From assembly GCF_002844275.1 (NCBI RefSeq), contig NZ_NXGX01000005.1:456158-520157 (forward strand): a stretch of 64,000 nt of DNA. The letters run 5' to 3'. This document shows positions 1 through 8,589 of the stretch, piece after piece (positions within the stretch are counted from its first letter, which is position 1; each line of letters opens with the position of its first letter). Under the pieces are notes generated by a model. It was not told where the DNA came from and searched no databases. It saw nothing but the letters and a program-made list of their open reading frames with translations. The position numbers were made by a program, and so were the translations under genes. Source of the stretch: Thalassospira lohafexi. Its GTDB lineage: Bacteria > Pseudomonadota > Alphaproteobacteria > Rhodospirillales > Thalassospiraceae.

Positions 1-806
1 AGGGCGATGTTCTGAACTTCCTTGAAGGCGGCGGATCGGCATCGCGTTCTGCTGCCCCGGCGGCGGCTCCTGCCCCGGCAGCACCGAAGCCTGAGCGTGA
101 CCTGCGCGACGGTGAAGAACGTGTCAAAATGTCCAAGCTGCGCCAGACCATCGCGCGCCGCTTGAAAGAAGCCCAGAACACCGCGGCCATGCTGACCACT
201 TATAACGAAGTGGACATGACCAACCTTCTGGCATGCCGTAACAAATACAAAGAAGGCTTCGAGAAGAAACACGGTGTGAAGCTTGGCTTCATGTCCTTCT
301 TCATCAAAGCCTGCACCACGGCTCTCAAAGAGTGGCCTGCTGTTAATGCCGAAATCGATGGCACCAGCTTCATCTATAAAAACTACTGCGATATCGGCGT
401 TGCTGTCGGCACCCCGCAGGGTCTTGTTGTTCCGGTTATCCGTTCGGCAGAAGAAAAGAACTTTGCTGATCTGGAGAGCACCATTGTCGATTTCGGCAAG
501 CGTGCGCGTGACGGAAAACTCGGCATGGATGAAATGAGTGGCGGTTCGTTCACCATCTCGAACGGTGGCGTGTTTGGATCGCTTCTGTCGTCCCCGATCC
601 TCAATGCACCGCAGTCGGGCATCCTCGGCATGCATAAAACCCAGATGCGCCCGGTCGCAATCGACGGCAAAGTCGAAATTCGTCCGATGATGTATCTGGC
701 ACTGTCCTATGACCACCGTGTCATTGACGGCCGCGAAGCGGTTTCGTTCCTGGTACGCGTCAAGGAATGCATCGAGAACCCAGAACGCATTCTGCTCGAC
801 ATCTGA
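1..806 (+). CDS. odhB: Dihydrolipoyllysine succinyltransferase, E2 of 2-oxoglutarate dehydrogenase (5' truncated by window)
   Basis: The gene enters from the left edge; the first complete codon is at base 3. What is visible is an Ala/Pro-rich linker (bases about 40-95), the start of the peripheral-subunit and catalytic region, and the full C-terminal acyltransferase core. The catalytic signature DHRVIDGR, with the active-site His and Asp, lies near the end (about base 711-735). The enzyme moves the succinyl group from lipoyl-lysine to CoA in the TCA cycle. The lipoyl domain is outside the window. lpd follows after 24 bases in the same direction, as expected for an odhA-odhB-lpd operon. The succinyl rather than acetyl specificity is inferred from similarity of the core to SucB/OdhB; PDH E2 is the less likely alternative. 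Confidence 0.93.
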   Translation, partial: GDVLNFLEGGGSASRSAAPAAAPAPAAPKPERDLRDGEERVKMSKLRQTIARRLKEAQNTAAMLTTYNEVDMTNLLACRNKYKEGFEKKHGVKLGFMSFFIKACTTALKEWPAVNAEIDGTSFIYKNYCDIGVAVGTPQGLVVPVIRSAEEKNFADLESTIVDFGKRARDGKLGMDEMSGGSFTISNGGVFGSLLSSPILNAPQSGILGMHKTQMRPVAIDGKVEIRPMMYLALSYDHRVIDGREAVSFLVRVKECIENPERILLDI

Positions 807-830
807 TCAGACAAAAGGATCAAAGAACTC

Positions 831-2237
831 ATGAGTGAGAACTACGACGTTGTCGTGATCGGTGGCGGTCCTGGCGGTTACGTTTGCGCCATCCGCGCCG
901 CACAGCTTGGTCTTAAGGTTGCCTGCGTTGAAAAACGCGGCACCCTTGGCGGCACCTGCTTGAATGTCGGGTGCATTCCATCCAAAGCCCTGCTGCATTC
1001 CTCGCACCTGTTTGAGGAAGCAACCGAGCATTTCGATACCCATGGCATCGAAGTCAGCAAGCCGAAGGTCAACATCGAAAAGATGATGGCCCGTAAGGAC
1101 AAGGTTGTTGACGGAAATGTCAAAGGCATCGAGTTCCTGTTCAAAAAGAACAAGATTACCTATGTCAAAGGTGCTGGCGAAATTACGTCGCCGACCACTG
1201 TTAAGGTTGCTCTTCTCGATGGTGGCGAAGAAACCATCACCGCCAAGAACATCGTGATCGCCACGGGTTCGGAAGTTACCCCGTTGCCGGGTGTTGAAAT
1301 CGATGAGAAAAACATCGTTTCGTCAACCGGTGCACTGGTTCTTCCGAAAGTGCCGAAAAAGATGGTTGTCATCGGTGCTGGCGTGATCGGGCTTGAGCTT
1401 GGTTCTGTCTGGCGTCGTCTTGGTACCGAAGTGACCGTGATCGAATTCCTTGATCGTATCCTGCCGGGCATGGATGGTGAGTTGGTCAAACAGACACAGC
1501 GCATCTTTGCCAAACAGGGTCTTGAATTCAAACTGGGCCATAAGGTTACCGGTGCGAAATCAACCAAGTCTGGTGTGACTTTGACTGTTGAACCATCCAA
1601 GGGTGGCGACGCAGAAGAAATCAAAACCGATGTCGTTCTGGTCGCGATTGGTCGCCGTCCGTTTATCACTGGCCTTGGTCTTGATAAAGCTGGCGTCGAG
1701 CTTGACGAACGTGGTCGGGTTAAAACCGACGAACACTTCCAGACCAATGTTGGTGGCATCTTTGCCATCGGCGATGCAATCGCCGGTCCGATGCTGGCCC
1801 ATAAGGCCGAAGAAGACGGTGTAGCCCTTGCCGAAATGCTGGCTGGCGAAGAAGGCCATGTCGATTACGGCAAGGTCCCGGGTGTTGTTTACACCTGGCC
1901 AGAAGTGGCCGCTGTTGGCAAAACCGAAGAGCAGCTGAAGGAAGAAGGCGTTGACTATAAAGTCGGCAAATTCCCGTTCACCGCCAATGGTCGCGCCAAG
2001 GCAATGGAAAACACGGAAGGTTTCGTCAAAATCCTCGAAGACAAGAAAACGCACCGCGTTGTCGGCGCGCATATTGTCGGCCCGGCTGCTGGTGACCTGA
2101 TTGCCGAAGTGGTTCTGGCGATGGAATACGGCGCATCCGCCGAAGACATCGCACGGACCTGCCACGCCCACCCGGCTCTTGGCGAATCCGTCAAGGAAGC
2201 GGCGCTGGACGCGGACAAACGCGCAATCCACATGTAA
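831..2237 (+). CDS. lpdA: Dihydrolipoyl dehydrogenase (E3)
   Basis: A 468-residue flavoprotein disulfide reductase that reoxidises dihydrolipoamide of the 2-oxoacid dehydrogenase complexes with NAD+. It has the N-terminal FAD-binding GGGPGG motif (about residues 11-16), the redox-active CLNVGC disulfide (Cys43, Cys48), a second Rossmann motif GAGVIG for NAD (about residues 185-190), and the C-terminal CHAHPALGE motif carrying the catalytic His-Glu pair. Length is normal for the family. It lies 24 bases after odhB and ends in a strong terminator, so it is the last gene of the operon. Confidence 0.97.
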   Translation: MSENYDVVVIGGGPGGYVCAIRAAQLGLKVACVEKRGTLGGTCLNVGCIPSKALLHSSHLFEEATEHFDTHGIEVSKPKVNIEKMMARKDKVVDGNVKGIEFLFKKNKITYVKGAGEITSPTTVKVALLDGGEETITAKNIVIATGSEVTPLPGVEIDEKNIVSSTGALVLPKVPKKMVVIGAGVIGLELGSVWRRLGTEVTVIEFLDRILPGMDGELVKQTQRIFAKQGLEFKLGHKVTGAKSTKSGVTLTVEPSKGGDAEEIKTDVVLVAIGRRPFITGLGLDKAGVELDERGRVKTDEHFQTNVGGIFAIGDAIAGPMLAHKAEEDGVALAEMLAGEEGHVDYGKVPGVVYTWPEVAAVGKTEEQLKEEGVDYKVGKFPFTANGRAKAMENTEGFVKILEDKKTHRVVGAHIVGPAAGDLIAEVVLAMEYGASAEDIARTCHAHPALGESVKEAALDADKRAIHM

Positions 2238-2259
2238 TCTATCCGTCATCGGATGATCG

Positions 2260-2294
2260 AAACGGTCGCCCTTGCGGGCGGCCGTTTTATTTTG
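2260..2294 (+). terminator. Rho-independent terminator after lpd
   Basis: An 11-bp stem (AACGGTCGCCC pairing with GGGCGGCCGTT, one G-U pair), a TTGC loop and a following T-rich stretch, 23 bases after the lpd stop codon. Confidence 0.85.
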
Positions 2295-2375
2295 TCTGAT
2301 GGATAAATTGGCCCTGCCAAACACCGGCTTATTTTGTATGATGATTTAACTTTTCCAGCCTGAGGATCGCATCCC

Positions 2376-2822
2376 ATGACTTTATCGATCGGACTTGTTG
2401 CCCACGACCGTCGAAAACGCGAAATGGCAGATTGGCTGGAAACTCATAAGACACAGTTCGCGGGCTCGCGGATTTTTGCAACCGGCACCACGGGTCGCGT
2501 TCTTCAGGAACGGTTTCCCGATCTTGATATTGTCGCCTTGAAAAGCGGGCCTTTTGGCGGGGATCAGCAACTTGGATCAATGATTGCACATGGCGAATTG
2601 CAAGCAATGTTCTTTTTCACTGACCCGATGACGCCCCAACCCCATGATGTCGATGTGCGCGCCTTGATCCGGCTTGCCAACATGTATGAAGTCCCGATTG
2701 CGTGTAACCGCAGTACAGCCGACCTTCTGATCAGCAATCCGAAGTTTGAAGAAATCTGCGAACAATATCGCGGTCATTCCCCAGAACAGGCTTTTGCCGA
2801 TTACACCAATCGCAAGGTCTGA
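2376..2822 (+). CDS. mgsA: Methylglyoxal synthase
   Basis: A 148-residue protein matching MgsA along its whole length. The enzyme converts dihydroxyacetone phosphate to methylglyoxal and phosphate, a glycolytic bypass that relieves phosphate limitation or sugar-phosphate stress. Visible family elements are the N-terminal AHDRRK segment, the phosphate-binding TGTTG, the KSGPFGGDQQ loop and the TDPMTPQPHDVDVRAL segment that includes the catalytic Asp and a His. It is a single gene with its own upstream gap after the lpd terminator; the next gene starts 70 bases later in the same direction. Confidence 0.95.
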   Translation: MTLSIGLVAHDRRKREMADWLETHKTQFAGSRIFATGTTGRVLQERFPDLDIVALKSGPFGGDQQLGSMIAHGELQAMFFFTDPMTPQPHDVDVRALIRLANMYEVPIACNRSTADLLISNPKFEEICEQYRGHSPEQAFADYTNRKV

Positions 2823-2892
2823 CTGATCCCAAAAGATTTTCGCAAAGCGCCGCGCCACCCGCTGCACAACAGCAAACAACTGTGACCGCCCC

Positions 2893-3819
2893 ATGCAAGT
2901 CGCCTATGAACTGATCGCCGCCATCTTTCCGATCTTTGCCGCCATTTTGGTCGGGGCCGCCTTAAAACGCTATCTGATCACCGGGGCGGATATCTGGGCC
3001 GGAATTGATCGGCTGACCTATTATCTATTGCTGCCGTCGCTTTTGATTGTCGAGATTTACCGGGCGGATTTCTCGAGCGGTAATGCTGGTACAGCTGTTA
3101 CCGTCACTCTGTTTGCGACCCTTGGCCTGTCAGCAGTATTGTTGCTGTTGCGCCCAGTGATTACACGCAATACGCCCCTGTTCACGTCGATTTTCCAAGG
3201 ATCAGTTCGCTATAACAGCTATGTGCTGCTCGCCGTTGCCGATGCGTTTTACGGCAGTGCGGGGCTTGCACTGGCCATTGTCTTTATCGCGGTGATGGTG
3301 ATTGCCACCAATATGCTCGGCGTTGTGGTTCTAAGCGCGTTTAGCGGGGGCAAAAGCAACCTGAAACGCATCTTGGGCGGGATTGTCAAAAACCCGATCA
3401 TTCTGGCTGCCGGGGCCGGGGCCGTCCTGAATATCAGTGATATTCACGTGCCGGTTCCAATCGAAAATACGGCGGCTCTGTTCAAGACCGCAGCCTTGCC
3501 GCTTAGCCTGTTATCAGTTGGTGCGGGATTGCGCTTTGTGCTGGACAAGCAGGCGTTAGGCGCAATTGCATTGGCCACCACCATCAAGCTTGCCGTCCTG
3601 CCGGTGATTACCGGCGTTTGCCTGTATCTGGCCGGTATCGATGGCATGGTTTTGGCCATGGGGGTTCTGTATGCCGGCATGCCGTGTGCTGGGAATGCCT
3701 ATATCCTCGCACGTCAGTTGAATGGCGATCCTGATGCCATGGCGTCCATCATCACGCTTGAGACGTTACTCTCCGCCTTCAGCGTCGCTGTCATCGCCGG
3801 TGTATTGAGCATCAATTGA
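2893..3819 (+). CDS. AEC-family permease (auxin efflux carrier-like)
   Basis: A 308-residue integral membrane protein with about ten hydrophobic segments and the two-half architecture of the AEC (membrane transport protein) family, including a Gly-rich C-terminal half with GMPCAGNAYILARQLNGD. Bacterial members export or take up organic anions such as malate or malonate; the substrate cannot be read from the sequence. Its last 54 bases overlap the 3' end of the convergent pseudouridine synthase gene. Confidence 0.85.
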   Translation: MQVAYELIAAIFPIFAAILVGAALKRYLITGADIWAGIDRLTYYLLLPSLLIVEIYRADFSSGNAGTAVTVTLFATLGLSAVLLLLRPVITRNTPLFTSIFQGSVRYNSYVLLAVADAFYGSAGLALAIVFIAVMVIATNMLGVVVLSAFSGGKSNLKRILGGIVKNPIILAAGAGAVLNISDIHVPVPIENTAALFKTAALPLSLLSVGAGLRFVLDKQALGAIALATTIKLAVLPVITGVCLYLAGIDGMVLAMGVLYAGMPCAGNAYILARQLNGDPDAMASIITLETLLSAFSVAVIAGVLSIN

Positions 3820-4569
3820 GGCGGCATGCGCGGCATACTCGCCGTCATAGCCACACGCCGCCAAACCAGCACGCATCAATTCCGGTGGTGGCGCATCGAC
3901 AATCACCGGATCACGTTCGGCATGGAACGGTACGATGATCTGACGCGACAGCAGCATGAGCGTTGGGGGTTCACCAAAGATCGGCGGTTCATCACCACGA
4001 CCATAAAACGGGTCGCCAATCACCGGATGACCGATGTGGTCGAGGTGGACGCGCAGCTGATGGGTACGCCCGGTATGGGGTACAAGTTCCAGCCATGTGA
4101 TATCTGCCCCATCGGCGTCCTTGCCACGCCCAAGTACCTTGTACTCGGTCTTGGACGGCTGACCGTCTTCGTGGACCAGCATGGTCCAGCCGCTTTCATC
4201 GTTGGTTTTCCCAATCGGTGCATCAATGAAGCCATGATCATCGGCCATCGCACCACGCACCACCGCCCAATAGGATTTACCGATCAGTTTCTCGGTAAAC
4301 AGGCGGGTGATTTTTTTCGATGATTTTGGATGACGGCACAGCAACAGGCAGCCCGCCGTATCACGGTCCAGCCGATGGGCCAAAGTTGGTTCGGGCTGAA
4401 TGCCAAATTTCAAATCAGGCAAATAGGCATCGACATGGAAATAGGTCTTCGGCCCACCATGAGACGCCAGTCCCGGCGGCTTGTTCAACACAATGATGTT
4501 TGAATCACGATGCAATACATGCGCGATGAGGTCTTCGGCGATCGGGTGAAGCATGGCGTGGCCTTTCAT
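3766..4569 (-). CDS. RluA-family 23S rRNA/tRNA pseudouridine synthase
   Basis: About 267 residues. The catalytic HRLDRDTAG motif, with the nucleophilic Asp, and the downstream HTGRTHQLRVHLDHIGHPVIGD segment are typical of the RluA/RluC/RluD group. There is no N-terminal S4 domain, so it is a minimal RluA-type enzyme that isomerises specific uridines in rRNA or tRNA. The start is placed at the ATG at 4569, preceded by a purine-rich GCAGGGG; an ATG at 4599 and a TTG at 4608 would lengthen it. The 3' end runs 54 bases into the convergent AEC gene, which may cause antisense transcription. Confidence 0.88.
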   Translation of the reverse strand: MKGHAMLHPIAEDLIAHVLHRDSNIIVLNKPPGLASHGGPKTYFHVDAYLPDLKFGIQPEPTLAHRLDRDTAGCLLLCRHPKSSKKITRLFTEKLIGKSYWAVVRGAMADDHGFIDAPIGKTNDESGWTMLVHEDGQPSKTEYKVLGRGKDADGADITWLELVPHTGRTHQLRVHLDHIGHPVIGDPFYGRGDEPPIFGEPPTLMLLSRQIIVPFHAERDPVIVDAPPPELMRAGLAACGYDGEYAAHAASIDAQYTGDDSDAEGGE

Positions 4570-4621
4570 ATCTGCCCCTGCTTTACCCCATCCAGACATT
4601 TGCAGCAATGATCATGACGTT

Positions 4622-4651
4622 TGATCCACACTCCCCTGATGTGCGTAACAA
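4622..4651 (+). promoter_or_regulatory. Predicted RpoE (ChrR-type ECF) promoter for the DUF6134-SDR-SnoaL operon
   Basis: TGATCC at 4622-4627, exactly 18 bases, then TAACAA at 4646-4651. The spacing and -35 hexamer are the same as at the rpoE promoter in this window (12177-12206). The expected transcript start is near 4658, about 40 bases before the first start codon. TGATCC is the established -35 element of the RpoE/ChrR group; its use here is inferred. Confidence 0.75.
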
Positions 4652-4699
4652 GAACAGATCACCAATACCGTGTGACACCAACATTTGTCGGGAAACGCC

Positions 4700-5503
4700 A
4701 TGATTGCGGTCCGTAAAACTTTGCCTGCCTCTTTGACTGTTACCACGATCAGTCTCCTGACCGGGCTGCTGATCAGCGCCAATGCCCGTGCTGATGACAT
4801 TGCCGGCCCAAACGCAACAGGGAAGGTCGCGGAAATCTCGGCACTGACGTCTGCATTTGACAGTCCACAGACCTGTCGGAACTTTGACCCGATTGAGCGC
4901 TACGGCAATGAACTGCGGTTTCAGATCAGACGTAATGATTCCCCGGTCGGTAGTCACATCGTCCAATTCCATCGCGGTACCGACGGCATTCAGGTCGTCG
5001 CCCAAAGTAACATCGATATCTCGTTCCTTGGCTTTAACGCATACAGTTTCCGCTACCGATCTGAAAGCCTGTGGCAGGATGGCAAACTTGCAGCACTTTC
5101 GGTCAAGGTTGACGACGATGGCGAACAGACAACAATCAACGCGAAACAAGACAACGGACAGTTGCTGGTAACCGGCCCTGACGGTGAAAAGGATCTTCCC
5201 GACGGGATTTTCCCAACAGATCACTGGAACTGTGGTGTTTTAAACAGCACATCTGTTCTCAACACGCTGACCGGCAATGCCAACGATGTGACAATTCAGG
5301 CCAAAGACCGCGAACAATTGCGCACGACCAGCGGGACGCTCATGGCAACGCATTTCACCTATAGCGGCGATCTCATCACCAACGCGTGGTACGATCAGGA
5401 CGGGCGCTGGGTCGGGTTGCAGTTTGAGGCAAATGATGGATCGACCATCATCTATCGCTGTATGAATTGTATGACCAGAACCGGACAAAAGGATCGGGGA
5501 TGA
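4700..5503 (+). CDS. DUF6134 family secreted protein
   Basis: A 267-residue protein with a signal peptide (hydrophobic segment about residues 8-26, probable cleavage after an ARA or ADA site), so it is probably periplasmic. The mature part resembles DUF6134 proteins: an early NFDPIERYGNELRFQIRRND block and a C-terminal WYDQDGRWVGLQFEANDGSTIIYRC block, with an ending CMNC pair. The family has no established function. The ATG at 4700 is preferred over a TTG at 4685. It overlaps the SDR gene by four bases (ATGA), has the RpoE-type promoter upstream, and so probably belongs to the ChrR-controlled lipid/stress regulon. Confidence 0.75.
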   Translation: MIAVRKTLPASLTVTTISLLTGLLISANARADDIAGPNATGKVAEISALTSAFDSPQTCRNFDPIERYGNELRFQIRRNDSPVGSHIVQFHRGTDGIQVVAQSNIDISFLGFNAYSFRYRSESLWQDGKLAALSVKVDDDGEQTTINAKQDNGQLLVTGPDGEKDLPDGIFPTDHWNCGVLNSTSVLNTLTGNANDVTIQAKDREQLRTTSGTLMATHFTYSGDLITNAWYDQDGRWVGLQFEANDGSTIIYRCMNCMTRTGQKDRG

Positions 5504-6267
5504 TAAAAAGCTTCAAAACCATCTGGATTATCGGCGCATCTGCCGGCATTGGCGCGACCTTGGCGGAAAAGTTCCAGAATTCCCCAACAGATTCCGACCA
5601 AAAGGTCATTGTTTCGGCACGAAATGCAGACTCCTTGCAAAAACTGGCCGACGGCAAACCTGACATGAAAGCCGTGCCACTAGACATCACAGACATCGAT
5701 GCGGTCAAAGCGGCCGTGGAGGCAATCGAAGATGAGTTTGGTCTGCCCGACTTGGTCGTTCTGGCAGCGGGCATCTATTCGCCTATGGCGGTTGACGCAT
5801 TTAGTGCGGCAACCATAAGGGATCATGTTGAAACCAACTATATGGGCATCGTGAATTGTCTGGAGCCGTTACTGGCCAAAATGCGTGCCCGCAAATCGGG
5901 TGAAATTGCGGTTATGGCATCTGTTGCCGGATATCGCGGGCTGCCAAATGCCGGGGCCTATGGCCCGACCAAGGCTGCATTGATCAATTTATGTGAAACA
6001 CTGCATGCCGAGCTGGAGGGAAGTGGCGTTTTATTGCGTCTGGTCAATCCGGGTTTTGTCAAAACGCGCCTGACCGAAAAGAATGATTTCGACATGCCCC
6101 ATTTACAAACACCGCAGCAGGCTGCCGATTTCATGTATCGTGAGCTCTGTGAAAACAATGATTTTGAAATCGCTTTTCCACCGGCTTTTGTGCGTCAGTT
6201 AAAACTAGCGCGTATTTTGCCCTATCGGATGTATTTCAAACTGATGCGCAAAATGGTGAAAAAATGA
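5500..6267 (+). CDS. Short-chain dehydrogenase/reductase (SDR)
   Basis: A 255-residue classical SDR. The cofactor-binding GASAGIG motif is at about residues 9-15 and the catalytic YGPTK (Tyr-x-x-x-Lys) lies near residue 150, with a Ser in the preceding strand (MASVAGYRG). Substrate unknown. The start at 5500 overlaps the upstream stop codon in an ATGA, and the stop codon overlaps the next start the same way, so translation of the three genes is coupled. SDRs of this type recur beside CFA-synthase/DUF1365 clusters, which suggests a role in modifying a lipid or acyl chain. Confidence 0.85.
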   Translation: MIKSFKTIWIIGASAGIGATLAEKFQNSPTDSDQKVIVSARNADSLQKLADGKPDMKAVPLDITDIDAVKAAVEAIEDEFGLPDLVVLAAGIYSPMAVDAFSAATIRDHVETNYMGIVNCLEPLLAKMRARKSGEIAVMASVAGYRGLPNAGAYGPTKAALINLCETLHAELEGSGVLLRLVNPGFVKTRLTEKNDFDMPHLQTPQQAADFMYRELCENNDFEIAFPPAFVRQLKLARILPYRMYFKLMRKMVKK

Positions 6268-6710
6268 CCGACACAACCGACCGTCAACGCCACCTGATCG
6301 CGGCCTATAGTGCCTATTATGAAAATCTGTCGCCTGACACTGTCGATCAGTTATCAAGTATGGTGACGGCCGATTTCGCGTTCACAGATCCATTTACGAC
6401 CGTGATCGGCCCCGACAAGGTTTGTGCCTATTTGGCCAAAACCTTTAGCGAAACCGAAAACCCGAAATTTGATGTCACACACACGGCCTTTGACGGCGAC
6501 ATGGCCTTTCTGCGCTGGACATTTAGCGCAAGAATGCGGGTGATTGGTCAGTGGGATATCACCGGGATGACAGCGCTAACATTCAATGAAGACAAGAGCT
6601 TACTAACATCGCATGTCGATCATTGGGATGCTTCGCAAAATTTCTATGCCAAAATCCCGGTACTGGGCTGGTTTATTCGGCGGCTTGCACGGCGGGTTGC
6701 GGCTTTGTAA
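6264..6710 (+). CDS. SnoaL-like / nuclear transport factor 2-fold protein
   Basis: A 148-residue single-domain protein with the SnoaL/NTF2 pattern: an N-terminal helical part, then FAFTDPFTTVIGPDKVCAYLAKTF, and a beta-sheet part ending in HVDHWDASQNFYAKIPVLGWFIRRLARR. Such folds act as small isomerases, hydrolases or ligand-binding proteins; no catalytic pair can be assigned with confidence. It overlaps the SDR stop codon by four bases. Its last 38 bases overlap the 3' end of the convergent DUF3833 gene, joining the two arms of the same predicted regulon tail to tail. Confidence 0.8.
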   Translation: MTDTTDRQRHLIAAYSAYYENLSPDTVDQLSSMVTADFAFTDPFTTVIGPDKVCAYLAKTFSETENPKFDVTHTAFDGDMAFLRWTFSARMRVIGQWDITGMTALTFNEDKSLLTSHVDHWDASQNFYAKIPVLGWFIRRLARRVAAL

Positions 6711-7221
6711 AGAACAGCGTCACTTCGCCAATCTCAAACCCCCACTTTTTCACCCGGGCGCGGTTCACCAGAACGCCGTCGGGCTGCAAGAACATCCAGT
6801 CATCAAAACTGACCCGCCACGCCCCGTCACCGACTTTTAAATCCATGTCATATGACCAGTTAAGCGCATTGCCATACTGACTGCCGATGGCATCGCCAAT
6901 AATGTCGTCAGCCTGACCCTGATAGGAATGATCGCCTGTTTTGCGAATGGTCCAGACGCGCTGGTCTTTTTCGCCGTCGTCATAGAGAAACCGCTCGTCG
7001 AGTGTCAGAACATCGTTTTCGATGGTCCCGGTAATGTCGACGGTAAATTGACGGCGCAATTTCCCAAACCGATCCTCAAAAATCCCCCAGGCCCGGCTTT
7101 CGCCTTCGAAATAGTCGAACACATCGAAGCGGGGTTGTTTTTGCGCAAAATCCTGCGGTTTCATCGACCCACATCCGGTTAGCACCACGATAAAAAACAG
7201 CACCATAGAATTTCGCAGCAT
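6673..7221 (-). CDS. DUF3833 family lipoprotein
   Basis: A 182-residue protein with a lipoprotein signal: a short hydrophobic segment ending in VLTGCGS, the Cys at about residue 17 being the lipidation site. The rest matches DUF3833: FDVFDYFEGESRAWGIFEDRFG, a beta-rich middle, then KVGDGAWRVSFDDWMFLQPDG. DUF3833 is of unknown function but often occurs beside CFA-synthase, DUF1365 and SDR genes in proteobacteria. It is the last gene of the leftward operon, 33 bases after the MFS gene. A lipocalin-like lipid carrier is possible from the fold pattern but unproven. Confidence 0.82.
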   Translation of the reverse strand: MLRNSMVLFFIVVLTGCGSMKPQDFAQKQPRFDVFDYFEGESRAWGIFEDRFGKLRRQFTVDITGTIENDVLTLDERFLYDDGEKDQRVWTIRKTGDHSYQGQADDIIGDAIGSQYGNALNWSYDMDLKVGDGAWRVSFDDWMFLQPDGVLVNRARVKKWGFEIGEVTLFFTKPQPAVQAAE

Positions 7222-7254
7222 CAGCTTGCTCCTGTTGTTTTTAAAGACCCAAGA

Positions 7255-8589
7255 TCAAACGTTGCGGCGTAACAGGCGCCGACGAATGGCAACCTGATGT
7301 GATGCGTCCAACGGAAAACCCCACATCATCCCGATTGCTCCTGCTTTCAATACGATAGGGATCACCGCATAGATCAGCACCAGAACAATCAATGCCAAAG
7401 AATTATCAGAACGCCCCTCGGTCAAACCAAACGCCCCCAGAATGGGCAGGGCAATGCCCGCAGCCAACGCCATGGCAAGCTTGTTAGTCATGTTCCAAAG
7501 TGCGAACAAAAGGGCCGTGCGACGCTTACCAAACCGGAAGCGATCCCAGTCATCAACATCCGCCTGAATGGCGGGTGGCAAGGCAAGATCTGCCCCCAAT
7601 GCCGCCCCGGTAAAAATACAAATCACGGCAAAGCCAATCGCATCACCGGCATCAAGCATAGGGACAAACATAAACGCCACGATCGCAAGCACCATTGCGG
7701 CACACCAGATACGGTGTTTCCCCATCCGGGCGGCCAAGACCACCCACAGCGGAATGGCAAAGATGGCGGCAGCAAAATAAAGCAGGATCAGAAGGTTTTC
7801 GGTTTCCTGATCAAGTTTGAGGTAGTAGCGCACAAAAAGCGGGAAGCAGACCGCAGGCAACCCGGCCGCCAGACCATTGATCATCCATGCAGACAAAAGA
7901 CGTACGAACAAACCGTTCTGACGCAGGCTTCTGATTCCAAGGCGCACTGTAACCTGAAGGCTGTCAGGGTTGCCGCCATCAGATGTTCTATGCTGCGCAA
8001 CACGGTCAGGAACCCGCCAGATCATAAGGGCAATAAAGATCGCCCCAAGAATGATTGTCACGATGGCAAGCGTTTCGATTTCACCCGCCCGACTGGAATG
8101 GGTCATCACAACGGGTATTCCGCCCGCAAGGACAATGCCCAGCAATCCCGCCCCTTCTCGCATGGCGGTTATCGAGGTCCGTTTTTTATAATCACCGGAA
8201 AGATCTGCCCCCCATGCAAGATAGGGCACCTGAAACAAGGTCCAGCCGAGAAACAGGATACTGGCCCATAAGAACAAGTAACCCGCACTCGGGCTTGGCG
8301 GCGGTGTAAACAGGAACCAAAGCCCGATGCCCGCAACCACCGCACCGATGCCAACCCATATTTTGCGTTGGCCACTACGGTCCGAAAGCCACCCCGCCAG
8401 CGGGTCTGTCATCATGTCGATAATGCGCACCAACAATAAAACAGCACCCGTAATGCCAAGCCCAAGACCAAGATCGTCGCCATAGTAGCTTGGCAACAAC
8501 ACGTAAGCCGGAATTGTCGGCACGGCTGCCGCCATCGCCGGAAGTGCATATAAAACCGATGAAAGTCTACTGGTATCAGGATGGGGCAT
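7255..8589 (-). CDS. MFS transporter of the GPH (sugar:cation symporter-like) group
   Basis: A 444-residue membrane protein with twelve hydrophobic segments. It has the MelB/GPH-type first-half loop DMMTDPLAGWLSDRSGQRKIW. The start is placed at the ATG at 8589, which overlaps the end of the CFA-synthase gene; a TTG at 8604 is possible. GPH-family members named for sugar transport also occur in lipid-modification clusters, as here between a CFA-type methyltransferase and a DUF3833 lipoprotein. A lipid or acyl substrate is therefore conceivable but only inferred from context. Confidence 0.82.
   Translation of the reverse strand: MPHPDTSRLSSVLYALPAMAAAVPTIPAYVLLPSYYGDDLGLGLGITGAVLLLVRIIDMMTDPLAGWLSDRSGQRKIWVGIGAVVAGIGLWFLFTPPPSPSAGYLFLWASILFLGWTLFQVPYLAWGADLSGDYKKRTSITAMREGAGLLGIVLAGGIPVVMTHSSRAGEIETLAIVTIILGAIFIALMIWRVPDRVAQHRTSDGGNPDSLQVTVRLGIRSLRQNGLFVRLLSAWMINGLAAGLPAVCFPLFVRYYLKLDQETENLLILLYFAAAIFAIPLWVVLAARMGKHRIWCAAMVLAIVAFMFVPMLDAGDAIGFAVICIFTGAALGADLALPPAIQADVDDWDRFRFGKRRTALLFALWNMTNKLAMALAAGIALPILGAFGLTEGRSDNSLALIVLVLIYAVIPIVLKAGAIGMMWGFPLDASHQVAIRRRLLRRNV

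Noticed and set aside
1560..2324. 254-codon frame antisense to lpd
   Set aside because: It lies entirely opposite the well-supported lpd gene and has the composition of a mirror frame.
4583..5224. 213-codon minus-strand frame opposite the DUF6134 gene
   Set aside because: Antisense to a gene with a clear signal peptide, promoter and coupled downstream genes; no domain seen.
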